Of a DNA stretch of 25,639 nucleotides, positions 9,761 through 20,500 are shown piece after piece. The notes under the pieces were generated by a model. The model worked only from the letters and a program-made list of their open reading frames with translations, ran no database searches and was not told where the DNA came from. A program made the position numbers and the translations under genes. Source of the stretch: Hypsibius dujardini (lineage: Eukaryota > Tardigrada > Eutardigrada > Parachela > Hypsibiidae); contig LRSR01004257.1 of the NCBI GenBank assembly GCA_001579985.1, positions 1-25,639 of the forward strand. Reading direction: 5' to 3'. How positions within the stretch are numbered: position 1 is the stretch's first letter; each line of letters opens with the position of its first letter.

Positions 9761-10074
9761 ATGCTGAGTTTTAAGTTCGATTTGGTGTTGCAGCAGAGTC
9801 CCCTGATCTTTACGGCGTCACGTTACTTACACGCTGTGGCGCATAAGCATATACACTGTGTGTATGTATCTGGCATCGATACTTGAAATAATTTCCTCTT
9901 CATTCTTTATTGCGTTCACCGACTGTACACAGTCACGCCGTATGACTAGAACTCTACTTTCCTGTTCACTTTATTGCCCACGCAGCTGTATCTCTGACAT
10001 GACTTTATGCGGAAGTAAAGCACGGAGGCTCCCTCCAGACAAGCAGTTGTAATCAGCATAAGAAATTAGCCGGA
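9761..10074. other. Spacer, no gene seen
   Basis: This lies between the channel-like remnant and the poly(A) signal of the minus-strand oxidase gene. No coding or repeat structure is convincing. Confidence 0.35.
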
Positions 10075-10080
10075 TTTATT
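10075..10080 (-). terminator. Poly(A) signal AATAAA of the FAD oxidase gene
   Basis: A canonical AATAAA lies on the minus strand about 33 nt past the oxidase stop codon (10113-10115). Confidence 0.65.
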
Positions 10081-10112
10081 CCGCTACGGTACTTCTACAT
10101 TTTTTTTCAAAT

Positions 10113-11855
10113 TTAAGGCAAGCGTAATCGGATTTGTCGTGGTTCAGCAGGTTTCCTGGAAAACTGGCTCGACCCGAGTGGGCAATTAGCCGGCGAACTG
10201 GGCTCATTAAGACAGGGATAAGTAACGTTATAATACTTCATCATGACGGCCATTGTGGACTTCAATGCCGCATCCGCCCATCCGGATAAATTGAGATTAT
10301 ACGCTTCCCCGATCAACGAGAAGTGATCGTATGACGTCGGTCGCATAGACCAATTAAGGATTTCTTTGTTGGACTTTTTCGACTTCGGATGCTGAAAGTG
10401 CCATGCGTTCTCGTGCACATAACCTGCCAATTGAAATCGGTCAGTCAGCGCTGTTCAAGGAGTGCCCATTAATGCTCATAGTGATAAGCTCCAAGTTAAG
10501 ACACTCATACCTATCAGTGACCTGGGTCTTGGAACTTTGACGTCATGGAAGACCTGTTGTAAACTCCTCAACACCTCGTTTGTCAATTTCTCGGAGGACG
10601 CTCCAGCATTAATCAGCAAGCGCCAAGTATCCAGACACGCACCGTCATCGTACACAACTCTCGTAACATTCTGATCCCGTCCGTACGGAAATACCGCGAC
10701 CTCCATCCCGTTGAAACAGTTGCCATGGCTGGTGATGCGTGTTAAATTGCGATTACGGTGAAGCACGGACTGTTCCCACCATCTCGCGTCCCACCATGCA
10801 GCGACCGTGATAGAAGTCTTTGGAAGTATGGCCTGAAATTCCGGCGAGGCCTTCACCCTCTCCGCCACGTTGCCTGAAATGCCGGCGAAGCCGAGTGGGT
10901 CTACGGCACAAAGAACCCTATCGGCTGTGATGGACAGGGTTGTGGTTTCGACAACGAAGGTTCCGTCATCACGACTCTCTATAGAAACTGCTGGTTCACT
11001 TCGAAAAGGTCGAAGACCATCTGTGATGGCTCTTTCGAGCATTCTAATGATGTACTGCGACATCCCACCAAGCGGATACGATAGAGCCCCGAACGTGCCC
11101 TCCTCCGACTCGATGAAGTCTAAGGCAGCTTGGTTGGAGATGGACGACACCAGGCTATGGTAGCTGTTCGCCTCGAAGAACGCTACACCCTCATCCCCGA
11201 AAAGGGAATGCAGGAGGGTGGGGAAATCCGGATGGGCATCGATGAGGTGTGGCCTTTCTTCGCGCAGCCTGGAGAGGATGCTGAACATTCGTTCGTCGGT
11301 GGGTGCACTGGAGTCGTTGCTGCAGTTGGCGCTAGGGAAGACGTCCCGGCACATTCCGCGCGCTGCTTCGCCCTCGAGGAGCGTTGGACCACCACGGTAG
11401 TAGTGGCGACCGCGGACTTTCAGCAGCTCCTGCTCGTCCTCAACGGTTTGCAGGGTCATGCCCAGCTCTTTAGCCAATGCCAGCATCGTTGTCTGTTTCC
11501 CGGTCACACGGAGAGCCCCAGCACCGAAGACCGGTCCACCGGGATACTCGCTGACGTCGTAGATTCGGCCACCGTCGCGGTCACTTTTTTCGATGAGGCA
11601 CAGTTTGTCTTTGACTTGCGGAGCCAATTGGTAGGCGGCGAACGATCCCGCGAATCCACTGCCTATAATCAGCACGTCGCAAGTGATGTGCTGTTTTGAA
11701 ATTGGTTCCTTCAAAGAGGTACTCGCTCCCTCGATTTGTTCTATCACAAGGTAGGCTAACAAGGCAACAGATGTTGCAAGAAAAATTACAACGAAAAGAA
11801 CAAAGAAAACGGTGGCGGCTTTGAAACGGAGGGCTTCCTTCTGCAACTGAACCAT
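10113..11855 (-). CDS. Membrane-anchored FAD-dependent amine oxidase family protein
   Basis: This flavoprotein of 551 residues has two exons, 11855-10511 and 10423-10113, joined by an 87-nt GT-AG intron in phase 1. Residues about 13-38 form one N-terminal transmembrane helix. The Rossmann FAD motif follows: VLIIGSGFAG (61-70), then the ribose-binding acid in LIEKSDRDGGRI (87-98). The middle region has several N-glycosylation sites (NCS, NDS, NLT, NVT), which fits a signal-anchored enzyme facing the secretory lumen or outside. Exon 2 restores the family C-terminus, including LIGEAYNLNLSGWADAALKS, the GWxEGA-like FAD segment typical of monoamine and L-amino-acid oxidases. Members oxidise amines to imines with release of hydrogen peroxide. 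The substrate is unknown here. The last 30 residues are basic and not conserved. A TATA-like box lies upstream and AATAAA downstream. Confidence 0.85.
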
Positions 11856-11921
11856 TTTCGGTGAAATGTAATTTTACTCAAGGTTAACTAACTAAGTGAA
11901 GCAGCCAGGTTTGCTTTCTGG

Positions 11922-11930
11922 CTTTAAATA
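11922..11930 (-). promoter_or_regulatory. TATA-like box of the FAD oxidase gene
   Basis: The minus strand reads GGTATTTAAAGCC about 67-75 bp before the ATG at 11855. This is a reasonable distance for a TATA element plus a short leader. Confidence 0.5.
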
Positions 11931-12341
11931 CCTGCGGAATGTGCCCTAAACGGATTCCGCGCCCATTTTAGTACGAGTATTTGACGTACATTGATGTTCA
12001 ATTGGACCTCATTAAGGTGTCGGTCGTTAGGTAGGGCATCTGGCAGAAATTTTCGCGCCGTTCCCCACAAATTTACAGATAAGCCATTTAAATTCTCTGT
12101 ATAAGACCAGTGCAGAAAGAGCTGCGACGGATGGCAGCGTCTCACGACCTCGCGATAGGTTATCAAAACTGATTCGCGTCGCTAATGAACTGGGTGCGGA
12201 CAATTAGACACTGCATTAACGCAGTAAAAATGGGATGGTCTTGCAGTTTAATTATTCGAATATGGTGGTAGGGACCGGATTATGAAGTACACGCCTTAAA
12301 ATAATCTGTTCTCATACCTTGAACTGAGCCAACCGGGCACC

Positions 12342-12349
12342 TATTTAAG
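12342..12349 (+). promoter_or_regulatory. TATA-like box of the SLC16-like gene
   Basis: TATTTAAG sits about 110 bp upstream of the ATG at 12458, predicting transcription starts near 12370. The spacer from 11931 to 12457 contains this and the divergent oxidase promoter, and no other gene. Confidence 0.45.
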
Positions 12350-12457
12350 CGTCGTCGATCTGCATTGTTTGACTGCAATACATGTTTTCTGTCCTTAGCA
12401 GTTTACTGGGCCTCACAGACTTAGAAGTTTTAGCGTGACTAGTTAGTACACTATAAA

Positions 12458-14230
12458 ATGGAACAGGCCAAAGCAGATTCTTTACACTTTCCTAACCTTT
12501 TGCACATCGGCAAAATGTCCAGTGTGAATGATCCACCCATTGAGCCTGTAGCTCGAAAAGTGACAAAGGTCAACTCCGATCAGGACCGGCCAACTCCTGC
12601 CATCAAGGAATCGCCGTACGGATGGGTCATCGTCGCTAGCGTTTTCATGATCCACGTGATTGTCGATGGGCTGACCAATTCCTTTGGAGAGTTATACGCA
12701 GTGACAAAAGAACGGTTCCAGACAACTGACACTCTCACTGCTGCCGTCCTCTCCGTTCAAATCGGAGTCACGTACGGATGTAAGTCAAAGAGATCTCTTA
12801 AAAATTCAGTCATCTGGCAATATGCGATTGTGCTTATAGTCACGAACTATCTTTTCAGGTGGACCACTGGTCAATTTTCTGTATGAAAAGTTTGGAGCTC
12901 AAGCCGTGGCGCTTGCAGGAGCCTTGTTAGCGGCGGCTGGTTTCGGGCTCAGTCTCCTCACAACAACTATATGGGAAATGATGCTGACTTATGGGGTGCT
13001 CACAGGTAATGTCGACCTTCTCAACAGAAAAAACATGCCATGGAAAAGACACATTCCATAGAAGCCGATAATGTAGCAACATGTCGATAATCTCATTGAT
13101 CCTACACAGGCTTAGGATTTGGCCTGATGTACCTGCCGGCAATCATGAGCGTGACATCTTGGTTCGAGAACCGACGAGCCCTGGCCACATCCATTGCTGT
13201 CAGCGGTAGCGGTGTCGGAACGTTCGCCCTGAACCCCCTCACCGCTCTCATCTTGGAGCGTTACGGCTTCTCCACGTCGCTCCTGTTCCGAGGAGGGATC
13301 GCTCTCGGTGGCATCTTTTTTGCTCTACTTCTCCAGCGCCCACCAGCTCCTCCAGTTCCGGCTGAAGCTGTTCCGATTCACCGGACGGTCAGCGTCGTCC
13401 ACTCGCAACACAACAGGCGATTCTGCACTGCAGCGAATAAAATCTGGATCTGGCTGAAATCGTCCGTCGACTGGAAGCTGCTGACGTGCTGGGCGTTTGT
13501 CATCTACTGTGTGTCCTCCTTTTTCGGAGGGTTCGCCGCGTTTGTGCCGAACGTCTACCAGTCCGATCGGGCTGTGGCTGAATCGGGAATGGAGCAGCTA
13601 GATGCCTCCTGGTTGGTGTCGATCGGCGGCATCACCAACATTCTCGGCCGATTGGTGGCGGGACTCATATCGGACCGCAAATGGGCGGGCAACGCCGTGA
13701 TGTCCGGCCTGTACTGTCTCTTAGCGGGCGTCGCCACGTGTCTGTCGGTGTTGTGCAGCACCTTTGCCGGTTATGCGATCTATGCGTCCGTCTTTGGCTG
13801 GGCTGCAGGTACGTTGAAATGGTCTGCTAGCATGACATCTGAGCCGAAATTCAAGGCTGTTTTTTCTATGGATAGGAGCTATCGTTGCGCTCCAAACCTT
13901 GGTTCTCACTGACATCATTAGCATTGATAAGATCTCCAATGCCTTTGGAATCCTCTTGTTCGTACAGGGTGCCGCGGTGTTTGTTGGTCCGCCATTTGCC
14001 GGTACGTCAAAACTGAAACATAATTCATTCCAACACGCCATGGTTGACTTATGCAGAGTGAACTTATTGCAGGCTACTTAATTGAACTGACAAATGGAAA
14101 GTACCCGGTGTGTTTTATCGTCTTCGGCGCAATCATGGTTTTCTCAGGTCTTTTACTGTTGGTTATTCCGTTCCTGAACTGCTGTAGGAAAAGGTCCAAG
14201 TCATTTCAAGTTGAAGATGTGGCAATTTAA
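12458..14230 (+). CDS. SLC16-like monocarboxylate transporter (MFS)
   Basis: This is a plasma-membrane major-facilitator protein of 483 residues in five exons: 12458-12779, 12859-13005, 13110-13808, 13876-14001 and 14073-14230. All four introns are GT-AG and phase 1, 67-104 nt long. The family signatures are clear. TM1 opens with SPYGWVIVASVFMIHVIVDG (the SLC16 PDGGWGWxV motif, with the DGG part reduced) followed by NSFGELY. TM2 has YGCGPLVNFLYEKFGAQAVA. TM4-5 has WFENRRALATSIAVSGSGVG, the conserved R-x-LA-x-(G/S)-x-A-x-(A/S)-G block. A hydrophilic loop near residues 245-280 separates the two six-helix halves. TM8 and its loop contain GRLVAGLISDRK, the MFS loop motif. The tail is short and basic, then acidic. 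SLC16 members move lactate, pyruvate, ketone bodies, thyroid hormone or aromatic amino acids, and the substrate cannot be read here. A second in-frame ATG at 12512 is an alternative start. Confidence 0.88.
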
Positions 14231-14541
14231 AGGTGCTGTCTGATATTTGGCAGATATATCTTTACGTTTTCTACTTTTCTGGCCTGCTTTTTTTATTCCC
14301 GCTGGACGGGGGCAGAATTGATAAGAGTAAATGGCGCTGGCACACCATAGAACATACACGAGTCGCTCTAGACTTATGGGAATTCGAATTGCTCCTTGCG
14401 AAAAAAGCTAAGGAGGATAAAGTTCTTTATCCGACGATATATGACAGACAAAATTAAAGAGAGCAGTCAGAAAATATGTCTATCAAACGGAAATTTCGTT
14501 AGATTTCTAAAAAGCTTTCAGACATCTCACGCTCAGTCGAT
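14231..14541. other. Convergent 3' spacer, no gene seen
   Basis: This lies between the SLC16-like stop and the CPAP1-like stop on the other strand. It holds the 3' UTRs of both genes. No other structure was recognised. Confidence 0.4.
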
Positions 14542-15218
14542 TTAGACGCGGTGCTTCTTCCCGCCCGTCTGTTGAGGCTTCTTGGCTACAATTGTGGCAG
14601 CTTCCTGGACCAGATCTTGGTTGTGAATGAGCACCAACTGTGCGGGGCTGATGTAGTCCGCGGGCGGGGAGTCAAACAGCGACAGATTAATGTAGAGGCG
14701 AGACTTTGCAAAGTTCTCCAGCTCTTGGGACCTGTGACAGAAGTTAGTAAAATGCTTATTCAACGCGACTGACCAATAAACAGTGACCCATTTATTTCAG
14801 GTAATTTTTAGATGAACGTTCCCGAACTTGAGACAGTTGTGGAGCTTATAAAAATATGAAACTTACCGCGAACAGTCCACGTTGAACCAACGGTCGCAGA
14901 CCAAAGTGACCTGATCGAAGATGGTCCGGTTAGTGCAGAGGTAACTGATCTGGTTCATAGTCTGGTCGCCGCAATAAAACACTTGGCATTGAGTTGCTAT
15001 GTCGGCGTAGAACCCGGATTGGACCTTGCGGGAGCAGGAGAACCCAGTGTCGGGAATGCTTTCAACATCGGGGACGTGGCATCACGGGAGGCGGACAGTG
15101 TCTGGATCTTCTCGGAGCTCAGTGCGGGCTTCATCAAGTCCCAGACAAACTTATTGGCGGTGCCGCAGGCGACGAATTCGACCAGAGCGAAGAGAATCAG
15201 AAATTTCAAGGCTGCTTG
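14542..15218 (-). CDS. CPAP1-like chitin-binding (peritrophin-A) cuticle protein
   Basis: A secreted protein with one type-2 chitin-binding domain (CBM14). The domain exon (15058-14867) reads DTGFSCSRKVQSGFYADIAT, then CQVFYCGD, then YLCTNRTIFDQ and LVCDRWFNVDCS. Six Cys and the closing WFNVDCS are hallmarks of the CPAP1 family, which binds chitin in cuticle. The last exon (14731-14542) follows a 135-nt intron and gives RSQELENFAKSRLYINLSLF, then a basic tail. The first exon holds the signal peptide LKFLILFALVEFVACGTA, but its ends are uncertain. The signal frame and domain frame differ, and the only acceptor after the last stop in the domain frame is GAAAG/C at 15059. A GTTTGT donor at 15150 makes the phase fit; otherwise there is a frameshift. 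No in-frame ATG lies close to the signal peptide, so a tiny upstream exon is likely. A TATATA stretch is present near 15290. Confidence 0.75.
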
Positions 15219-15437
15219 CAGAGAGATTAGTCGTTGATGAATAAGAAAGTGAAGGAATCGCTTGATGCTTGCATTCAGGTTCGCAGGTATACATATATAC
15301 CCATCTTTAGGTGGGGGGTCAATCTCGCTTGATGAACGTACGTACATGAACAATTATCGCGTGCGCAAAATACCGCAGGCCGATCAAGGGCAGAAATTAC
15401 GCGCAATGCTGTCTACAAATAATGTATATGATATATA

Positions 15438-16905
15438 AATAGCCCTAATGATATTGCCCATTACAACGGCGGTGTCAAAAAGTCTCATCCCTGACGAAAT
15501 AAGTCAAGTGGAAGATGTCTCTCTCGGTATTCCCATTAAGGGAACAGGTCCGATGACAATTAGTGCGACAATATTTATGTGATATGTAATGTGAAAACAA
15601 ATTACAGATTACAAATTCTGTATGTACTTCTGTAGTGTAGTTGCGCATCGGATTATGTGCCGGTGATGTTAGGCGCCTTGCTGTTCGTCCTTCCCGTGTC
15701 CGTCAGAGACCTTGGCAGCGGAAATTACGCTCCCTGGGAATTTTACTGTTCGTTGGTTGTCTGACATCATTAGCTGCGTCAGCCGAGGTGATTGTGTAAT
15801 AATACGGAGCCCATGTTATAAATACCTAACGGAATCGATATTTTGTTTTGCTTGTATTGGGACTCCGGCTGGACAACTTTGCTGACAAAAGGAGTTCCCG
15901 ACCTTAGTTCCCTGCCACCGCTAGTGGTTGCCACTGGTGTGAGCTTGTTAGCGTCACTCCTTACCGAAGTCATAATTATAAGCAACGGTATATTGACCGC
16001 TATTATGACGCCTATTTTGGCAAATTTGATAGGTCAAAATATGTGCAATTAAGATCGGCAAGTTTATTCTAAATTCAAGTACACCATGTTATATAGGCTG
16101 AGAAAATGGGCGTCAACCCGTTATACTTTATGCTAGTGGCTTCGTTTTTGGCACAGTTTGCTTTAATAATCCATATCTCTTCCTTTTCGACGGTGATCAT
16201 CAAGAGTGCTGATAAAGGGACCAACCGAGACGTGGTCAAAGCTGGCTTTGAACTAAAAGTTGTATGCACTATTATGCTCATACTTGGGTTGCAAGTAGGA
16301 CCCTGCAGCCCGCACCGCAGCCCGCGCGGTGGGCTTCGGTGCGGGTCGCGGTTTCCATCTTCGTGATTGTGGTTTTAACTTTTCAAATGCGCCGCAAACC
16401 GCACTTGCCGCTTTCCCGATACCATAAATAGACATTGTAATCAATCAAATTCTCCACTATCGCATAGAGGCAGGCGCAATAGAGCCATCTGATTGGTTTA
16501 CGTATTGAGAAGCACCTTTATGCGGCGGTGTACAGACTTCAAAATGGAACAGCTTTTCAATCCGCCTGATGTTCCGAAAACATTCTGTTTTTTGCATAGC
16601 AATCGTGATAAAAGTTTGGTAAGTTCTAAAATTGGCGGTGCGGTTTGCGGTTTGAGGGTGCCGCGGGCTGCGGCGGTCCGGGTTGCGGTTCAGTTTCTTC
16701 TAACCGCGCAAGGCTCTAGTTGGAAGTCCTCGGCATGCTGCTTTTCGGCTTTTCGACATCAAGACCTTCCCCGCTTTGGGCAAAAGCTCATCTGAGGGAG
16801 CTTAACTCCGTTTTCCAAACCGTCGATGTCACATCATCTTCATAAGCTCAACAATGTCTACTTTAGCAGAGGCAAGGATGAGGTCTTGAAATTCAGCTCA
16901 ACCGC
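15438..16905 (+). pseudogene. Decayed SLC13 transporter copy
   Basis: This is a damaged tandem duplicate of the SLC13 gene at 17559-20673, in the same orientation. It matches exon 4 start (15438 to about 15575: LMILPI, VSKSL, LGIPI), then exon 7 (about 15640-15785, missing some 35 bp), exon 8 (about 15850-16027), exon 9 (about 16095-16295 and 16719-16905), and a short 3' flank (GAAATTCAG). Exons 1-3, most of exon 4, and exons 5-6 are absent. Intron remnants persist, so it arose by DNA duplication and not by retrotransposition. Exon 9 is split by a 423-bp hAT-like insertion. Exon 8 here keeps an S-N-G triplet where the fuller copy has S-G-G. No intact protein can be made. Confidence 0.88.
16296..16718. 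mobile_element. hAT-like MITE inserted in the SLC13 pseudogene
   Basis: The insertion interrupts exon-9 homology exactly. It is flanked by an 8-bp duplication with one mismatch (GTTGCAAG at 16288-16295, GTTGGAAG at 16719-16726). The ends are imperfect inverted repeats, TAGGACCCTGC on the left and TAGAGCCTTGC on the complement of the right. An 8-bp duplication and TAG-start ends fit hAT superfamily elements. GC-rich subterminal blocks on both sides contain repeated GCGGTTTGCGG-like words. No transposase is encoded. Confidence 0.8.
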
Positions 16906-17169
16906 AAATGATCAATAATCTTAATTATTGGAAGCATTCGGTGGTTCAATTTGAAACCTAGTTTGCATGCAAAATGTTGAAGTATAAGCAAGCAAGCTTC
17001 TGATGACGATTTCTCATTCGGAGCGTGGCCTATTTCAGCAGCGATGAGACGGCCATTTTTCGCCCGCCTTTAAAGCTTATTAGCACACTGCAACTTTACA
17101 ATGTATTGTATTGCTTTGTATCGGTATTGTACACGGATGTATTGCTGCCCCTGATATGACTGATAAAAG

Positions 17170-17223
17170 ATAGGAAAGAAAGGATAGGATAGGATAGGAT
17201 AGAAAGGATAGGATAGGATAGGT
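17170..17223 (+). repeat. (GGATA)n microsatellite
   Basis: The 5-bp unit GGATA is repeated about ten times with two AAAG-type interruptions. Confidence 0.9.
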
Positions 17224-17479
17224 ATGATATGGGCAGGCACTAAATTTCTTATCACGTTTTTGAAATGAGCGAAACGAAAATTAATCTAATAAATTGGAAA
17301 CATGGCAGAAGAGAAAACATGTGTGATGTCCGCTCACTACCGTAGAATTGCTGCCGTAGCAGTTGGAGAGGGAAACACGCGTGCATTGTTCTTACAGGAC
17401 ACATGTTACAAACATTAGTAGCTGCAACAAAATTTTTATAACAAACTGTTCCCATATCTATGATCCTTTTGCCAATACG

Positions 17480-17520
17480 AAGGAAGGAAGGAAGGAACAA
17501 GGAAGGAAGGAACAAGGAAC
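17480..17520 (+). repeat. (GGAA)n microsatellite
   Basis: AGGA/AAGG units are interrupted twice by AACA. GGAA repeats can bind ETS-type factors, but that role is only an inference. Confidence 0.85.
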
Positions 17521-17558
17521 ACTTGGCGGGAACTCGGTCATCAAATTTACCTTAAAAA

Positions 17559-20500
17559 ATGTCTCACGTACTAGATCGACTTAAAATAATCTTCAAGAAT
17601 GCTGGCATATGGAAGCTCATTCTGTTCTTTCTCGGACCGACATTGCTCAGCCCCATTATAATTTATAATCAAACAGCGGTAAGCAAACGCTTGTCTGCGT
17701 CAAATCTACCGTTCTTTGAGAAGCTTCTGCAAGTCTCTGTATATTCTTTTAGAGCGCCAAAGCGGGTTTCATTTTGATTTTGGTGACTTTTTTCCTGGTT
17801 GTGGAAATTGTTCCTCTCTCCGCAACCGCTCTCATGGCTATTTGTCTGATGGCTCTAACGGGAGTTCAAGGAACAGCTGAGACCGCAAAAACATTCGCCA
17901 CGGTAAACAGTGTGCTAGCTTGATTTTTAATAGCCGATTGTTGGCCGAATCATGATCGTACAAATTTTGTAGGAGACCTTCTTTCTCCTCACGTCCGTCC
18001 TTATCTTGGCCATAAGTATCGAGGAAACGATGTTGCACAATCGTCTTGCACTCCTTGCTCTGCGAATCATTGGGGTCAGTCCGTCTAAGCTGATTTTGGG
18101 ATTTCTCCTAATCAGTGGACTTTTGTCCATGTGGATGTCTAATACTGGTAGGACAGTTATCTAGTTATGTCCGGCACGTTATAAAACATGCAGTGCGCCA
18201 GTGCCGTGCGCCAGTGCCGTGCGCCAGTGCAGTGCGCCAGTGAGGTGCGCCAGTGCAGTGCGCCAGTGAGGTGCGCCAGTGCAGTGCGCCAGTGCAGTGC
18301 ACCAGTGAGGTGCGCCAGTGAGGTGCGCCAGTGCAGTGCACCAGTGAGGTGCGCCAGTGAGATGCGCCAGTGAGGTGCGCCAGTGCAGTGCGCCAGTGCA
18401 GTGCGCCAGTGAGGTGCGTCAGTGAGATGCGCCAGTGCAGTGCGCCAGTGCAGTGCACCAGTGAGGTGCGTCAGTGAGATGCGCCAGTGAGGTGCGCCAG
18501 TGCAGTGCGCCAGTGAGGTGCGTCAGTGAGGTGCGCCAGTGCAGTGCGCCAGTGCAGTGCGCCAGTGCAGTGCGCCAGTGCAGTGCATGTTTTATAAGGT
18601 GCCGTTATGTCCACCAAAAGCGACGTTGACGAACTGCACAGTTTCTAATTGTTTATACGGAGTGGCATTATTTACAGCTGTGGCCTTGATGATTTTGCCC
18701 ATTGCAATGGCCGTGTCAAAAAGTCTCACGTCTGACGAGCCAGAAGACGAAGAAGTTCCCCTCGGCATTCCCATTCAAGAACAGGTTCGACGACTTAGCG
18801 TCTCCGTAGACCGACTGCACAAAAAGTCCACCGGAAACATCTCCCAGAGGTCTTTCAAAGTGATCGATTACATCGAGACTCCCAACGACATGGCAGATGT
18901 GCTGGTCGAGGAAAATACGACTTTCATCGAGCAGAAGGGTTCACAGTACGGTCTGGCTCCCGCCAGTGCCAGACGAATGTCACTGAAACCTGCAACGCCA
19001 AAATGGCAGACGGAAATCGGAAAGGCTCTGCAGCTGTCCACGGCGTATGGCGCGAACATTGGCGGGATGGCCACGTTGATCGGAGCTTATCCTAATATGG
19101 TTATGAAAATCAATGTTGAAAAGTATGCCGTAAAAGGGTATGTGTTCATTATTCTGTGCAGGATGTTTTATTCTACGAGAACTGTTTTAGGATTTACGGA
19201 ATGGAAACGAGTCTCAACTTCACGACTTTCTTTCTGGTTGCCGCGCCGATCGCAATTCTATCGCTCATCGCTTCTTGGATCGTACTGTCTGTGATATTTG
19301 TCCCCGGCTGGATACAATTCTGGAAGCGAAAATTGAACGACACCAGTAAAACAAAGCGAGTGATGGCTACATTGGACGACCGCCTCAAAGAGCTCGGACC
19401 CATGAGGTACTCTGCTAAAATAGTTCCCATGATGGAAGTACTCTGTTAAATTTTTTTCCATGAGGTCTCTGCTAAAATAGTTCCCATGAGGTACTCTGCT
19501 AAAATAGTTCCCATGAAGTACTCTGCTAAAATAGTTCCCATGAAGTACTCTGCTTAAATAACCGCAAATTTTTTGCCTTTCTCGTTTGTATCTTTGTAAC
19601 CGTTTTTAGGGAATCGGAAATCACTGTCAGTTGCATTTTCCTGACTGTTGTAATTCTCTGGCTCTTGAGGGACCCAAGAGTTTTTCCTGGATGGGCCGCC
19701 ATATTACGTCCTGGGTAACAACTTAGAACATGACGCGACAGCTTAAAAATGACCGTAGAAATAAGTTCTGCCTGTGAATGTAGTTGTGCTTCGGATTCTG
19801 TGCCGGCAATGCTAGGCGCTCTCCTGCTGTTTATCCTTCCCGTGTCCGGGAAAGACCTTTACAACGGCAATTACGCACCCATTCTAACATGGAAACGGGT
19901 TGTAACAAAGTTTCCCTGGGAGTTGCTACTGTTCGTGGGTGGCCTCACCTCCATCACTTCCTTAGCCGACGTACAGTAGACCTTATTACGCATCGGTCGT
20001 GTTGAAGAGTCAGTCACCAGAACTGAATTATTTTTTATAATTTGAATAGAAATCTGGGTTGTTAATAGAAATCTGGATTGTTAATAGAAATCTGGATTGA
20101 TGACTTCCCTGGCAAAGGAAATACCCGACCTTCGATCCTTGCCGCCGCTAGTTGTCGCCACTGGTGTGAGCTTGTTGGCGTCGTTCCTCACCGAGATCAT
20201 GAGCGGCGGTGTCTTGACCGCCATTTTAACGCCTATTTTGGCGAATGTGGTATGTTGATTACGTCAGAGCTTTAGCGCTCAAATGCTTTACTGCAATAAA
20301 CATCTTGCAGAACTCAGTGTTATTTCAGGCAGAAGATATGGGAGTGAATCCGCTGTATTTTATGCTGGCAGCAACAATTTCGTCGCAGTTTGCCTTCATG
20401 GTCCCCATCTCTTCTTTCCCGACGATGATCATCAAGAGTGCTGGTAGCGTGACCAACTGGGACATGGCCAAAGCTGGCTTCGGACCAAAGGTGGTTTGCA

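Larger units (their letters stand above)
16906..17558. other. Spacer with two simple repeats, SLC13 promoter region
   Basis: No gene was seen. A GGATA-type microsatellite lies at 17170-17223 and a GGAA-type one at 17480-17520. The latter ends about 40 bp before the SLC13 start codon, so it should fall in the 5' leader or core promoter. Confidence 0.5.

Noticed and set aside
10870-11699. Plus-strand frames across the FAD oxidase
   Set aside because: They are antisense to an exon with clear FAD-binding and amine oxidase motifs.
18165-18458. Repetitive open frames on both strands in the 13-bp array
   Set aside because: They are produced by the minisatellite units and lie inside an SLC13 intron.
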